Of a stretch of 64,000 nucleotides of DNA, positions 26,389 to 34,976 are shown one piece after another. Both the position numbers and the translations under genes were made by a program. The stretch lies in the NCBI GenBank assembly GCA_965246935.1, contig CBDFGC010000025.1, forward strand, positions 124,001 through 188,000, written 5' to 3'. Below the pieces are notes generated by a model. That model had not been told where the DNA came from and made no database searches. It saw only the letters and a program-made list of their open reading frames with translations. This DNA is from JAZKFT01 sp965246935 (lineage in GTDB: Bacteria; Bacteroidota; Bacteroidia; Chitinophagales; Chitinophagaceae). How positions within the stretch are numbered: position 1 is the stretch's first letter; each line of letters starts with the position of its first letter.

Positions 26389-27492
26389 TTACTTTTCAAA
26401 ATCACCCGAATGGGCTGGTCCTTCAATCAATGACAGTTCAACATTCGATTTATTTACTTCACTAATCGTGTGAATATCCATAACCAGCTTTGGCTTGCGG
26501 CCGTGCATTAGTTCCGGCAAAAATTCTTTGGGAGTTTCCAGCTTTTCATAATGCCCCTGTGATATTACGGAATGCCGGCTGATATGTGTTGACCCTTCTA
26601 TTACCCAATCGGCTGTTTTCTTTTTTTCGAACCGGCAGGTATTACAGATCCATCCGGTTTTGCCATCTTTTGCATTCATCACTTCTCCCCACTGATCTTT
26701 CCGGCTCGTCACCCGGTACACTTCATCGCCCCGCAGCCAGAGTGTTACTTCGCCGCAACAAGTAGGGCAATCCCGGTGGGCATCCATGGGCTTGGTAAAC
26801 CAGACCCGGTTTTTAAAACGATAGGTTCTGTCAGTTAATGCACCTACGGGGCAAACATCTATGATATTTCCGATAAAATCGTTTTCCAGGCTTTTTTCGA
26901 TGTAAGTAGCGATTTCTGAATGGTCGCCGCGGCTGAGGATACCATGCTGCCGGGTATTGGTTACCTGGTCGGCGGTGTAAACGCAACGGAAGCAAAGGAT
27001 GCAGCGGGTCATGTGCAACTGTATATATGGCCCCAGGCTATGCTTGTGAAAAGTGCGCCGCTGGAATTCGTAACGGGTGCCGGCTTTACCATGTTCATAA
27101 CCCAAATCCTGCAGGCTGCACTCGCCGGCCTGGTCGCAGATAGGGCAGTCCAGCGGATGGTTGAGCAATAGAAATTCCACCACGCCGGCACGGGCATCCA
27201 GTACTTTGGGGCTGGTAATATTTTTTATCTCCATGCCGTCCATTACAGTGGTGCGGCAACTTGCTACCAGCTTGGGCATGGGTCGCGGATCTTTTTCCGA
27301 GCCTTTGCTTACTTCCACCAGGCAGGTACGGCATTTACCACCACTGTCTTTCAGGGGTGTATAATAACACATAGCCGGTGGGGCCACTTCGCCGCCAACC
27401 AGCCGGGCAGCCTGAAGTATGGTGGTACCAGCGGGTACTTCTACCGTAATATTATCGATGGTTACTTTTAATAAGGGGGTTGCATCAGGCAT
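26389..27492 (-). CDS. nuoG: NADH-quinone oxidoreductase subunit G, short form
   Basis: NuoG carries iron-sulphur clusters of the complex I electron chain. The N-terminal [2Fe-2S] site (CYYTPLKDSGGKCRTC) and the [4Fe-4S] segments (HPLDCPICDQAGECSLQD and RCILCFRCVY), plus CPTCCGEV, are intact. At 367 residues it lacks the long molybdopterin-oxidoreductase-like domain of the 900-residue enterobacterial form; short NuoG is common in Bacteroidota. The ATG at 27490-27492 overlaps the TOPRIM-like gene by eight bases, which implies translational coupling to the inserted cassette. Confidence 0.92.
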   Translation of the reverse strand: MPDATPLLKVTIDNITVEVPAGTTILQAARLVGGEVAPPAMCYYTPLKDSGGKCRTCLVEVSKGSEKDPRPMPKLVASCRTTVMDGMEIKNITSPKVLDARAGVVEFLLLNHPLDCPICDQAGECSLQDLGYEHGKAGTRYEFQRRTFHKHSLGPYIQLHMTRCILCFRCVYTADQVTNTRQHGILSRGDHSEIATYIEKSLENDFIGNIIDVCPVGALTDRTYRFKNRVWFTKPMDAHRDCPTCCGEVTLWLRGDEVYRVTSRKDQWGEVMNAKDGKTGWICNTCRFEKKKTADWVIEGSTHISRHSVISQGHYEKLETPKEFLPELMHGRKPKLVMDIHTISEVNKSNVELSLIEGPAHSGDFEK

Positions 27493-28045
27493 TTTTCAGT
27501 TCGTTTATATCGGCTTCATTTAAATTCTTAACCAGATATTCTAAAATCTTCTTCAATTTACTAATGTGGTTGTCAGAATTAGCTTGTTGAGATAATACAT
27601 ATTTAAACAACATCATTAATTTATCGTTCGTAAGAATTTTTTGTTTTATTTCCTTAGAGTCGTTCTCAAAATTCTTATAACCTTCATATCCAAAATCGTT
27701 CAAAGTTTTCTGACAAATATTGTCCAAAAACTTAACTATCCACTTCTCAAACTCTTTTGGATGCAATACGATAATAAAGTGAGGCTGTGCCTCTATTTTT
27801 ATAATCTGTAACTCATCACAAACAAAAAAATTATCTTCAATTGTCAAACCTTTTAAGAAAGGATCGGTTAAATCATTATCACTATCGACAATTCCAACAG
27901 AAAAAACACCAGCCGATTTTTTATCTTTAAAACTTTTTATTACCTGAGTCTTATTTTGTTGCTTATTTATCAGGTACTCATCCTTTAGTAATTTACCAAA
28001 GAAGTAGGCATCAGCCCAGCATTCAACCCTAATGCACCGCTTCAT
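27485..28045 (-). CDS. TOPRIM-like nuclease candidate paired with an AAA ATPase
   Basis: A 186-residue protein with an N-terminal RVECWADAYFFGKLL, resembling the glutamate-bearing first strand of TOPRIM domains (usual form VEGxxDxxFL), and a second acidic cluster VGIVDSDND (Asp54, Asp56), the DxD of that fold. The remainder is helical. This layout matches DUF3226/OLD-type TOPRIM proteins that work with an ATPase, but I cannot name a family with certainty. The start at ATG 28043-28045 overlaps the ATPase stop by 17 bases; its own stop overlaps the nuoG start by eight. It is clearly more AT-rich than nuoF and nuoG. Confidence 0.6.
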   Translation of the reverse strand: MKRCIRVECWADAYFFGKLLKDEYLINKQQNKTQVIKSFKDKKSAGVFSVGIVDSDNDLTDPFLKGLTIEDNFFVCDELQIIKIEAQPHFIIVLHPKEFEKWIVKFLDNICQKTLNDFGYEGYKNFENDSKEIKQKILTNDKLMMLFKYVLSQQANSDNHISKLKKILEYLVKNLNEADINELKNA

Positions 28046-29096
28046 GTTCTTTCGTTTCGTTCCACAGTGATTCATAATTAAAGAACACATTCAACCCTGT
28101 CTGGTAAATTTCTTTGTTCATCTCTTGGTTTAACAGCTTAATCTGTGTTTCATGATTATTTAGGCCCACCAAATAAATATTCGTGTCGTTTCGGCTTTCT
28201 TCATCTCTTAATAATTCCTCAATTACATACTGGCTATGGGTGATTATAAAAAACTGATTACTATTCTGGTCTCTTTTTACCGAATTAGTAAACTCTAAAA
28301 TGTAAGGTTCGTAGCAATGTGCTTCGGGTTCTTCAAATAATAATGTTGTGTTTTTATTACTTAAAATAGCGGCCTTATAAAATATTAATCTGTTTAAAGT
28401 GTCGGCAACTAATTCTAATGGTATAGAAAAAACTGTTTCATCATCTAAAAACCACAATATTCTTATTTCAGACTCAGCTTTATCTAAAAGCAATTTTTGA
28501 TTATACGCTTTCAAATATGTAACAATGTCTTTTCGTAGAGTTTGGTTATTTTCTATTATATCTTTTAAATTGTCCCCATAAGGAATTACCAAGGTATTGT
28601 CATTTGAAGGGTAGTAATTTAATTGGTTTGAATATTTATATTTCTTTAATGACAGGTTTGCTTTAAGAAGGCGAACTTCTGAGTTTGTATAAAATCTGGA
28701 ATCTTCGTATTTGGCAGAAAAGTAGTTTGTAATACTCGGTTTGTATAAAAGATCATTTTTTTGTCTTCGGGATATTGAAGTAATACTTACATCTAATGCT
28801 GATATAGAAGCTGGTTCATAGGTCAAGAACAATCTATCGTCAATGACGATTTCTGTCAATACTGATGTGTCTGCGGTGAAGAATAAGTCTGATGTTTTTT
28901 TGAATCGAATAAGAGATTTAATGTTCGGTGTATTCGATACTGAAAGGCAGGAAAATCCACTCAACGCCTCCAAAATATTACTCTTCCCCACGTTCGGCGG
29001 TCCCACAAACACATTCACCCGCCGGCAGTCTTTTATTTCTGCATGGCGGATGCTTTTAAAATTCGTTATCTCAATATTTTTTATAAAATGCTCCAA
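28029..29096 (-). CDS. AAA (SMC/ABC-like) ATPase, OLD/RloA-type
   Basis: A 355-residue ATPase with an ABC/SMC-type nucleotide domain of the AAA_15/AAA_21 group. It opens with IKNIEITNFKSIRHAEI, has a Walker A GPPNVGKSN (residues 32-40), a Walker B LLFEEPEAH (252-260) and an H-loop ITHSQYVIEELL (285-296). Proteins of this type occur in OLD, RloAB, PARIS and Gabija-like defence systems, always with a nuclease or effector partner. Here the partner is the overlapping TOPRIM-like gene. It starts 10 bases after nuoF. An active defence role is an inference; the ATPase motifs are intact. Confidence 0.75.
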   Translation of the reverse strand: MEHFIKNIEITNFKSIRHAEIKDCRRVNVFVGPPNVGKSNILEALSGFSCLSVSNTPNIKSLIRFKKTSDLFFTADTSVLTEIVIDDRLFLTYEPASISALDVSITSISRRQKNDLLYKPSITNYFSAKYEDSRFYTNSEVRLLKANLSLKKYKYSNQLNYYPSNDNTLVIPYGDNLKDIIENNQTLRKDIVTYLKAYNQKLLLDKAESEIRILWFLDDETVFSIPLELVADTLNRLIFYKAAILSNKNTTLLFEEPEAHCYEPYILEFTNSVKRDQNSNQFFIITHSQYVIEELLRDEESRNDTNIYLVGLNNHETQIKLLNQEMNKEIYQTGLNVFFNYESLWNETKEHEAVH

Positions 29097-29106
29097 TGAT
29101 TCATTT

Positions 29107-30456
29107 TTAAACAGCTACCTGTAATTCATCTGCATAATGTGCCAATCCAAAATTCCGTTGCTGGCTTTCCACCGGGTTCAGCACATGCCATTCAAACTCA
29201 TCCCGGAAATGGCGGATGGCCGCTGCTACCGGCCAGGCTGCCGCATCGCCCAACGGGCAAATGGTATTGCCCTCAATCTTACGCTGAATGTCCCACAATA
29301 AATCAATGTCCGTCATTTTTCCCTGTCCTTTTTCCAACCGGTACAAAATCTTTTCCATCCAGCCGGTTCCTTCCCGGCAGGGGCTGCACTGGCCACAGCT
29401 TTCGTGACGGTAAAAACGAGCCAAGGTGTAGGTGTGTTTTACGATGCATTGATCTTCGTCTAACACTTCAAATCCACCGGAACCCATCATGCTGCCTGTT
29501 GCAAAGCCACCATCCGACAGGCTTTCATAACTCATGTAGCGGGTTTCGCCTTTAGCCGTTTTTAATAATAGATTTGAAGGTAAAATGGGTACCGAGGAAC
29601 CACCCGGAATACAGGCTTTCAAACGCTTGCCGCCTTTTATCCCGCCGCAAAACTCATCACTATAAATAAACTCCTCTACACTTTCCGTCATATTAAGCTC
29701 ATAAATACCCGGCTTATTGATATTACCACAGGCAGAAATCAGTTTGGTTCCGGTGGATTTTCCGATACCAATCTTCGCATATTCTTCGCCGCCAATATTG
29801 ATGATCGGGACAACGGCCGCTAATGTTTCTACATTATTTACAACCGTGGGCCGCTGCCAAACCCCTTTCACCGCAGGAAAAGGTGGTTTCAGTCTTGGGT
29901 TGCCCCGTTTACCTTCCAGCGATTCAATTAATGCCGTTTCTTCACCACAGATATAAGCACCTGCACCCTGCTGCACATAAATTTCGCAGTCAAACCCGCT
30001 TCCCTGAATGTTTTTACCAAGGAAACCTTTGGCTTTTGCCTCGGCAGCAGCCTGCTCTAATATGTCAATAATCCAGGCGTATTCGCCACGGATATAAATA
30101 TAAGTAACGTTGCTGCCCAATGCAAAGGAAGAAATAACCAATCCTTCAATCAGGAGGTGTGGTAAAAACTCCATCAGGTACCGGTCTTTAAAAGTACCCG
30201 GTTCACTTTCATCGGCATTGCACACCAGATGGCGGGGTACACCTTCGGGTTTGGCAATAAAACTCCATTTCATACCGGTTGGGAAACCAGCGCCGCCACG
30301 GCCGCGAAGACCGCTTTTTTTTACTTCCTCTACGATAGCATCAGGCCCCATTTTCAGCGCTTTTTCCAAACTCTGATAACCGCCTTCCCGCCGGTATGTA
30401 TCAAAAAAACGGATACCTTCAACATGAGCTTTTTCGAGTAATAGTTTTCTTGCCAT
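29107..30456 (-). CDS. nuoF: NADH-quinone oxidoreductase subunit F
   Basis: NuoF binds NADH, FMN and the [4Fe-4S] cluster N3 and is where electrons enter complex I. The 449-residue product has the FMN/NADH glycine-rich loop GLRGRGGAGFPTG, the AYICGEETALIESLEG segment and the cluster motif ESCGQCSPCREGTGW. All are intact. Its neighbours on either side are inserted cassettes: the NTF2-like gene upstream (28 bases) and the ATPase downstream (10 bases). Confidence 0.95.
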   Translation of the reverse strand: MARKLLLEKAHVEGIRFFDTYRREGGYQSLEKALKMGPDAIVEEVKKSGLRGRGGAGFPTGMKWSFIAKPEGVPRHLVCNADESEPGTFKDRYLMEFLPHLLIEGLVISSFALGSNVTYIYIRGEYAWIIDILEQAAAEAKAKGFLGKNIQGSGFDCEIYVQQGAGAYICGEETALIESLEGKRGNPRLKPPFPAVKGVWQRPTVVNNVETLAAVVPIINIGGEEYAKIGIGKSTGTKLISACGNINKPGIYELNMTESVEEFIYSDEFCGGIKGGKRLKACIPGGSSVPILPSNLLLKTAKGETRYMSYESLSDGGFATGSMMGSGGFEVLDEDQCIVKHTYTLARFYRHESCGQCSPCREGTGWMEKILYRLEKGQGKMTDIDLLWDIQRKIEGNTICPLGDAAAWPVAAAIRHFRDEFEWHVLNPVESQQRNFGLAHYADELQVAV

Positions 30457-30483
30457 ATGTATGCAGTAACAAATTTCTGATTA

Positions 30484-30921
30484 TTATAAAAGCTTAGCCG
30501 ATTGCCGGGCTATCAGCTTCCAGCCATTTTTATTCGTATCCATCCATACCTGTAAAATATGCAATTTCATCGCAAATGGATTGCCATCTATTAATCCCTC
30601 AACAGCTGCATTTGCGCTGACAGAGGCTATATTATTTTCATACGTTATTTCAGGTATTTCCTGGTTGATAATGGTGTATGATAGTTTGCCGTTGTATAAA
30701 TCCGTCAGTAATGTCCGGCTATTCTGAATCCAGCCATTAGAGTGGCCATAAGTGAGGGTGTTTGTAATGAGCGTTTTTAATTTGGCTGTATCCCGTTTTA
30801 ACAGGTACTCATTAAATTGGCTGACAGCTGATTTAAGTGTGGTAGAATCCGGGTGAGCACTGACATTATTTGTAAGAGCAGTGATGATGAGTAGTAAGAA
30901 CAAATAACGGTAAGTAAACAT
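30484..30921 (-). CDS. Secreted NTF2-like (DUF4440) protein
   Basis: A 145-residue protein with a clear signal peptide (cut after about residue 22, VSAHPD) and a cone-shaped NTF2-like fold: a helical start (LKSAVSQFNEYLLKRD) then beta strands ending in NKNGWKLIARQSAKLL, the hallmark end of DUF4440 proteins. Members bind small ligands or act as simple enzymes; none can be assigned here. It is an odd guest inside the nuo operon, lying between DUF4160 and nuoF. Confidence 0.7.
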   Translation of the reverse strand: MFTYRYLFLLLIITALTNNVSAHPDSTTLKSAVSQFNEYLLKRDTAKLKTLITNTLTYGHSNGWIQNSRTLLTDLYNGKLSYTIINQEIPEITYENNIASVSANAAVEGLIDGNPFAMKLHILQVWMDTNKNGWKLIARQSAKLL

Positions 30922-30935
30922 GGAAGATCGTTTTT

Positions 30936-31202
30936 CTATTTTAACGGGGCAATTCTTAAAAATGTTCCATTCCCATTTTCACTTAGCGATCGCCAGTTTT
31001 GAATTAACTCTTCCTGATGAATGCTTGCCCATTCTACAACAAGTGCTAAAGCTTTGGGAGGTAGGTAGCCTTCAATAATTCCTAACGATCCAATATTAAT
31101 CTGAGCTGAAAATTCGTTGTAAGTTGCATGAAAGTGTGGTGGTACATGATCTCCAAAATACATTTTAATAATTATCCCGTAAAAGTTGCTGATTACCGGC
31201 AT
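30936..31202 (-). CDS. DUF4160 protein
   Basis: An 88-residue protein starting MPVISNFYGIIIKMYFGDH, followed by PPHFHATYNEFSA, the diagnostic opening of DUF4160. These small proteins are usually paired with a DUF2442 gene and the pair has been suggested to behave like a toxin-antitoxin module, without firm biochemistry. The start at 31200-31202 overlaps the DUF2442 end by 38 bases. Confidence 0.8.
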   Translation of the reverse strand: MPVISNFYGIIIKMYFGDHVPPHFHATYNEFSAQINIGSLGIIEGYLPPKALALVVEWASIHQEELIQNWRSLSENGNGTFLRIAPLK

Positions 31203-31461
31203 AGGTTTCAAAAGATTTTCCAGTCAGTTGCAAATAAAATGCGTCTGGATCCATATCTATATCTTCATTCCAAGTTATCTTTTTATCAGGCGTAATTGTA
31301 AAGGTTTTAAAATTTATTTCATCATTCCAATACTCGAAAACACCTTTTCCTTTCCAAATTAGTAAATCAATAATTCCACTTACGCCATCTTCAAAACTTA
31401 CTAATAATTTACAGTCAGGCAATGCAACTGCCTCTTGTAGTAGTGGAATGATTTTATTCAT
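31165..31461 (-). CDS. DUF2442 protein
   Basis: A 98-residue protein with the DUF2442 pattern LLVSFEDGVSGIIDL, followed by a KGKGVFEYW and TWNEDIDMDPDAFYLQL ending. It is the usual partner of DUF4160. The start at ATG 31459-31461 lies 13 bases after nuoE; a longer in-frame version would overlap nuoE and is less likely. Its sequence is AT-rich compared with nuoE. Confidence 0.8.
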   Translation of the reverse strand: MNKIIPLLQEAVALPDCKLLVSFEDGVSGIIDLLIWKGKGVFEYWNDEINFKTFTITPDKKITWNEDIDMDPDAFYLQLTGKSFETYAGNQQLLRDNY

Positions 31462-31474
31462 ACAATTTTCGTTT

Positions 31475-31972
31475 CTAATTATTCCTTGCTGCATACTGCC
31501 GGCACTCATCTATAATCTGATCTACTTTTTCCGGTGTAAGATGCTCCCGGTAGTTTTTGCCTAATTGCATTACCGGTGCATAACCACAGGCACCCAGGCA
31601 TTCCACTGTTTTCAATGTAAACAAACCATCAGCAGTGGTTTGACCGATGCCAATGTCCAGCTTTTGCTGAATATAATCAATGATGCCATCACTGCCACTC
31701 ACCATACAGGGACCGGTCTGGCAAACTTCAAATACAAATTTACCTACCGGCTGCAGGTTGTACATGCTGTAAAAAGTAGCCACTTCATATACTTCAATAG
31801 GTTCCAATTGCAACAGGCTGGCAACATAATTCATCGTATCTGCACTTAGCCATCCACCAAATTCCTGCTGGGCCAGGTGCAGCACCGGCAGTAAGGCACT
31901 TTTCTGCTTTCCTTCCGGATAACGGGTAATAATTTCCTGTACTTTGGCTAATTTCTGTTCTGAAAATGTCAT
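31475..31972 (-). CDS. nuoE: NADH-quinone oxidoreductase subunit E
   Basis: NuoE is a thioredoxin-like subunit holding the [2Fe-2S] cluster N1a. In 165 residues it shows the four ligands in CQTGPCMVSG and ECLGACGYAP. Upstream helical part (KVQEIITRYPEGKQKSALL) and length are normal. A 100-base spacer separates it from nuoD. Confidence 0.94.
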   Translation of the reverse strand: MTFSEQKLAKVQEIITRYPEGKQKSALLPVLHLAQQEFGGWLSADTMNYVASLLQLEPIEVYEVATFYSMYNLQPVGKFVFEVCQTGPCMVSGSDGIIDYIQQKLDIGIGQTTADGLFTLKTVECLGACGYAPVMQLGKNYREHLTPEKVDQIIDECRQYAARNN

Positions 31973-32072
31973 TTATAAAAATTCAACAGGTAAACAATTA
32001 AGAATTCTGATTTTAGCACTCTATCCGCTGGCAACCATTTGCATATTACGTTATTTGCACATTTGCTAATTA

Positions 32073-33311
32073 TCAGGCATCCATTTCACCGGCAATCAGG
32101 TTCAGGCTACTCATCGTTACAATTGCATCGCTTAGCATGCCGCCTTTCGTTAGTTCCGGGTAGGCCTGGTAATAAATAAAACAGGGCCGGCGCCAATGCA
32201 GCCGGTAAGGCGTACGGCCACCATCACTAATCAGGTAAAAGCCCAGTTCGCCATTGCCCCCTTCTACAGCCTGGTACAATTCTCCGGCAGGAATGTCTGT
32301 TTCGCCCATAATAATTTTGAAATGGTAAATCAAAGCCTCCATTTTGGTGTATACATCAGCCTTCATGGGCAGGTAATATTCCGGCACATCAGCATGGTAC
32401 ACTTCTGCCTCAACCCCTTTGAATTCCTGCACTTTTGCATATGCCTGCTTAATGATTTCAAGCGACTGCCACATTTCTACACTGCGTACCATCCAGCGAT
32501 CGTAGTTATCGCCGGTTGTGCCCACCGGAATGGTGAAATTAAAATCCTGGTAACTGCTGTAGGGTTCAGCTACCCGCACGTCGTAATCAACGCCGGCTGC
32601 CCGAAGGTTAGGACCAGTGAAACCGTAGTTCAATGCCCGTTCTGCACTAATGGCGCCGGTGCCTTGTGTACGGTCCATAAAAATGCGGCTGCGCTGAAAC
32701 AGGCTTTCAAATTCCTTGAGCACTTTTGGCCATTCCCGGATAAACTGTTCTAACTTTTCAAAAGCTTTATTGCTAAAGTTTCTTTCAAAACCGCCAATCC
32801 GGCCAATATTGGTGGTTAGCCGACTGCCGCAAACTTCTTCATAAATTTCATAAATCAGCTCCCGATACTGCATCACATATAGGAAGCCAGTGTATGCACC
32901 AGTATCAACCCCAACAATCGAATTGCAAATAAGATGGTCGCTGATGCGGGCCAATTCCATAATAATCACCCGCAAATAATCCACCCGTTTAGGCGTTTCC
33001 ACTTTCAACAGTTTTTCGCAGGTAATGTGCCAGCCCATGTTATTAATGGGACTGCTGCAATAATTCATGCGATCGGTAAGCGGTGTAATCTGGTACAGTG
33101 GCCGGCGTTCAGCTAGTTTTTCATACGCCCGATGGATGTAGCCAACCGTGCTAACTGCATTTACAATCGTTTCACCATCCAGTTCTACAATATTCTGGAA
33201 TACACCATGCGTAGCCGGGTGTGTAGGTCCCAGGTTAATGGTAGTTGTTTGCTTTTGTATGCTGCCTTCCGGCAGGGTTACGTGATGCGGGGTTGTTGCT
33301 ACTTCGTTCAT
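32073..33311 (-). CDS. nuoD: NADH-quinone oxidoreductase subunit D
   Basis: NuoD is the 49-kDa-type subunit that, with NuoB, forms the quinone-binding site. The 412 residues include the INLGPTHPATHGVFQ start with its quinone-contacting histidine, GYIHRAYEKLAE, RTQGTGAISAERAL and the C-terminal SDAIVTMSSLNLIAGEMD. Start and length are normal. Confidence 0.95.
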   Translation of the reverse strand: MNEVATTPHHVTLPEGSIQKQTTTINLGPTHPATHGVFQNIVELDGETIVNAVSTVGYIHRAYEKLAERRPLYQITPLTDRMNYCSSPINNMGWHITCEKLLKVETPKRVDYLRVIIMELARISDHLICNSIVGVDTGAYTGFLYVMQYRELIYEIYEEVCGSRLTTNIGRIGGFERNFSNKAFEKLEQFIREWPKVLKEFESLFQRSRIFMDRTQGTGAISAERALNYGFTGPNLRAAGVDYDVRVAEPYSSYQDFNFTIPVGTTGDNYDRWMVRSVEMWQSLEIIKQAYAKVQEFKGVEAEVYHADVPEYYLPMKADVYTKMEALIYHFKIIMGETDIPAGELYQAVEGGNGELGFYLISDGGRTPYRLHWRRPCFIYYQAYPELTKGGMLSDAIVTMSSLNLIAGEMDA

Positions 33312-33410
33312 GAGTAAGTATATAAAAACAAATAACTAACCGTTTAGAACATTATAATAGAATACAATTAAGCAGAATCATCCTGTTGCTTTCATGCCAA
33401 CCAGCAAGCC

Positions 33411-34019
33411 TTAATTGTTTTGTTGGGCAACTGCATCTTCTCCTGAAATGCTTTTTTCCGCTTCGCTGATCGTACCTGAACCTGAATACCTGTTTCTTTC
33501 AGTACCATAATCGTAGCTGCCTCCACGGCCAAACATTTCATCATCCTTATCTATGCGGGTCTGGTCTTCCAGTGGATACTGTTTCAGCAAGGGAAAATAA
33601 TCCATCTCTTCTACATTCAAGATACGGATTAAGTTAGGGTGGCCAACAAAGTTGATCCCAAAGTTGTCGTAAGTCTCCCGTTCCATCTAGTTGGCCGACT
33701 CATACAATTTTGTGGCTGTGAACACATCCGGCTTCTCAGCAGGTACAAACACTTTGAACCGTATCCGCACATTTTCTTTCAGGTTATGCAAATGGTACAC
33801 AACAGCAAGTTCCTCACCAGTACGTTCAGGATAATGAACAGCCGTCAGGTCGGTCAAAAAACGGAATCCCAACGTAGCATCATCCCACAAAAACTGCATG
33901 ATTTTCAGGTTCAGGTCTTTTGGTACCGTAAAAGTGAGCATACCATACGGTTGCTCCCAATTGGTCAGCCCTTCAAACTTTTGCGTAAGCTGTTGCTGTA
34001 TGTATTCGTAGGATAACAT
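33411..34019 (-). CDS. nuoC: NADH-quinone oxidoreductase subunit C, interrupted by an in-frame amber codon
   Basis: NuoC (30-kDa subunit) helps join the complex I hydrophilic arm to NuoD. The reading frame is continuous from ATG 34017-34019 except for one TAG at 33687-33689. The break falls in the family's conserved block: the sequence reads YESAN, stop, MERETYDNFGINFVGHP, where homologues have a Trp (ANW-x-EREVYD). TAG differs from the Trp codon TGG by one base (position 33688). An ATG directly follows the stop, so re-initiation could give a two-piece NuoC. The C-terminal end is an extended low-complexity tail. Options are a sequence error, a true nonsense mutation, readthrough or a natural split. 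The remaining nuo genes look intact. Confidence 0.85.
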
Positions 34020-34133
34020 CGTCAATCGTGAGTCGTCAATCGTGAATAAATATTTGAAATTTGTGAATGATCAATTATCAATCCTGAAAGCCTAACTTAT
34101 ATTCACGGTTGACGATTGACCATTCACGCTACT
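34020..34133. repeat. Inverted repeats of the GTCAATCGTGA type between nuoB and nuoC
   Basis: Tandem GTCAATCGTGAG and GTCAATCGTGAA units (34021-34045) face an inverted partner TTCACGGTTGACGATTGACC (34103-34122). Related pieces occur before the LMW-PTP gene near 39645-39671. The element fills the gap between nuoB and nuoC. Confidence 0.55.
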
Positions 34134-34707
34134 GAATTCCATAGCTATGCAGCAAACCTTTATACTTTTCGCTGCCCCGGCGCCGCATGCTTTCATTTCC
34201 TACCAAATCCTGTATTCTTAAAATACCATCAATGATAGCTTCCGGACGCGGAGGGCAGCCTGGAACATACACATCCACAGGAATAATCTGATCGATACCC
34301 TGCAGCACAGAATAAGTATCAAAAATACCACCACTACAGGCACAGGCACCAACGCTCAGTACCCAACGTGGCTCAGCCATTTGAAGATAAACCTGCCGTA
34401 AAACCGGCCCCATCTTTTTGGCAATCGTACCCATCACCATTAGCAGGTCGCATTGGCGGGGGCTAAAACCAACCCGTTCGCTGCCAAACCGGGCCAGGTC
34501 GTAATGGCTGCCCATGGTAGCCATAAACTCAATGCCACAACAGGAAGTAGCAAAAGGTAAAGGCCATAATGAGTTTTTACGGGCCAAACCTACCACATTG
34601 CTCAACTGCGTTACAAAAAAGCCTTCGCCATTGATACCTTCCGGCTGTGGATTTTCTTTTACTACGTTGTTAAACCGCACCGGACGGCCCGTATATATAT
34701 CAGACAT
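34129..34707 (-). CDS. nuoB: NADH-quinone oxidoreductase subunit B
   Basis: NuoB holds cluster N2, the last electron carrier before quinone. The 192-residue product has the double cysteine FATSCCGIEFMATMGSHYD, then GACACSGGIFDTYSVLQG and YVPGCPPRPEAIIDG, supplying the four ligands. Length is normal. The 269 bases between nuoB and nuoA hold no gene I can support. Confidence 0.95.
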   Translation of the reverse strand: MSDIYTGRPVRFNNVVKENPQPEGINGEGFFVTQLSNVVGLARKNSLWPLPFATSCCGIEFMATMGSHYDLARFGSERVGFSPRQCDLLMVMGTIAKKMGPVLRQVYLQMAEPRWVLSVGACACSGGIFDTYSVLQGIDQIIPVDVYVPGCPPRPEAIIDGILRIQDLVGNESMRRRGSEKYKGLLHSYGIQ

Positions 34708-34976
34708 AAATTTTTTATTTATGATTTGTGAATTATGATTTCGGATTTGTGCTTAGCAGCCATTATCATAAAACAAATCTCTCAGGTTATAGTTGTTTAA
34801 GGCTTTGTCAAAATTTATCCTGGTTTAGAATCGTTATCAGCGTTGTCATAAAGGATGGCATGGCTGTAATTTATCTTAATGATGGGGCCAAAATAAGCGA
34901 TACCATCATTATTTCGTACCAACCAGTTGTTCTTTGTTTCTTGTTCCTTTTTGTCTATTGCCAGTTGCTTATTGGT

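Noticed and set aside
33411..33686. Second half of nuoC as an independent gene
   Set aside because: It is in the same frame as the first half, directly abuts the stop, and continues the NuoC family block; it is treated as part of nuoC, with a split gene left as an option in the findings.
34708..34976. A gene in the nuoA-nuoB gap (plus-strand frame 34728-35078)
   Set aside because: The frame overlaps nuoA antisense, is low in features, and contains AT-rich repeat-like sequence; no support for coding.
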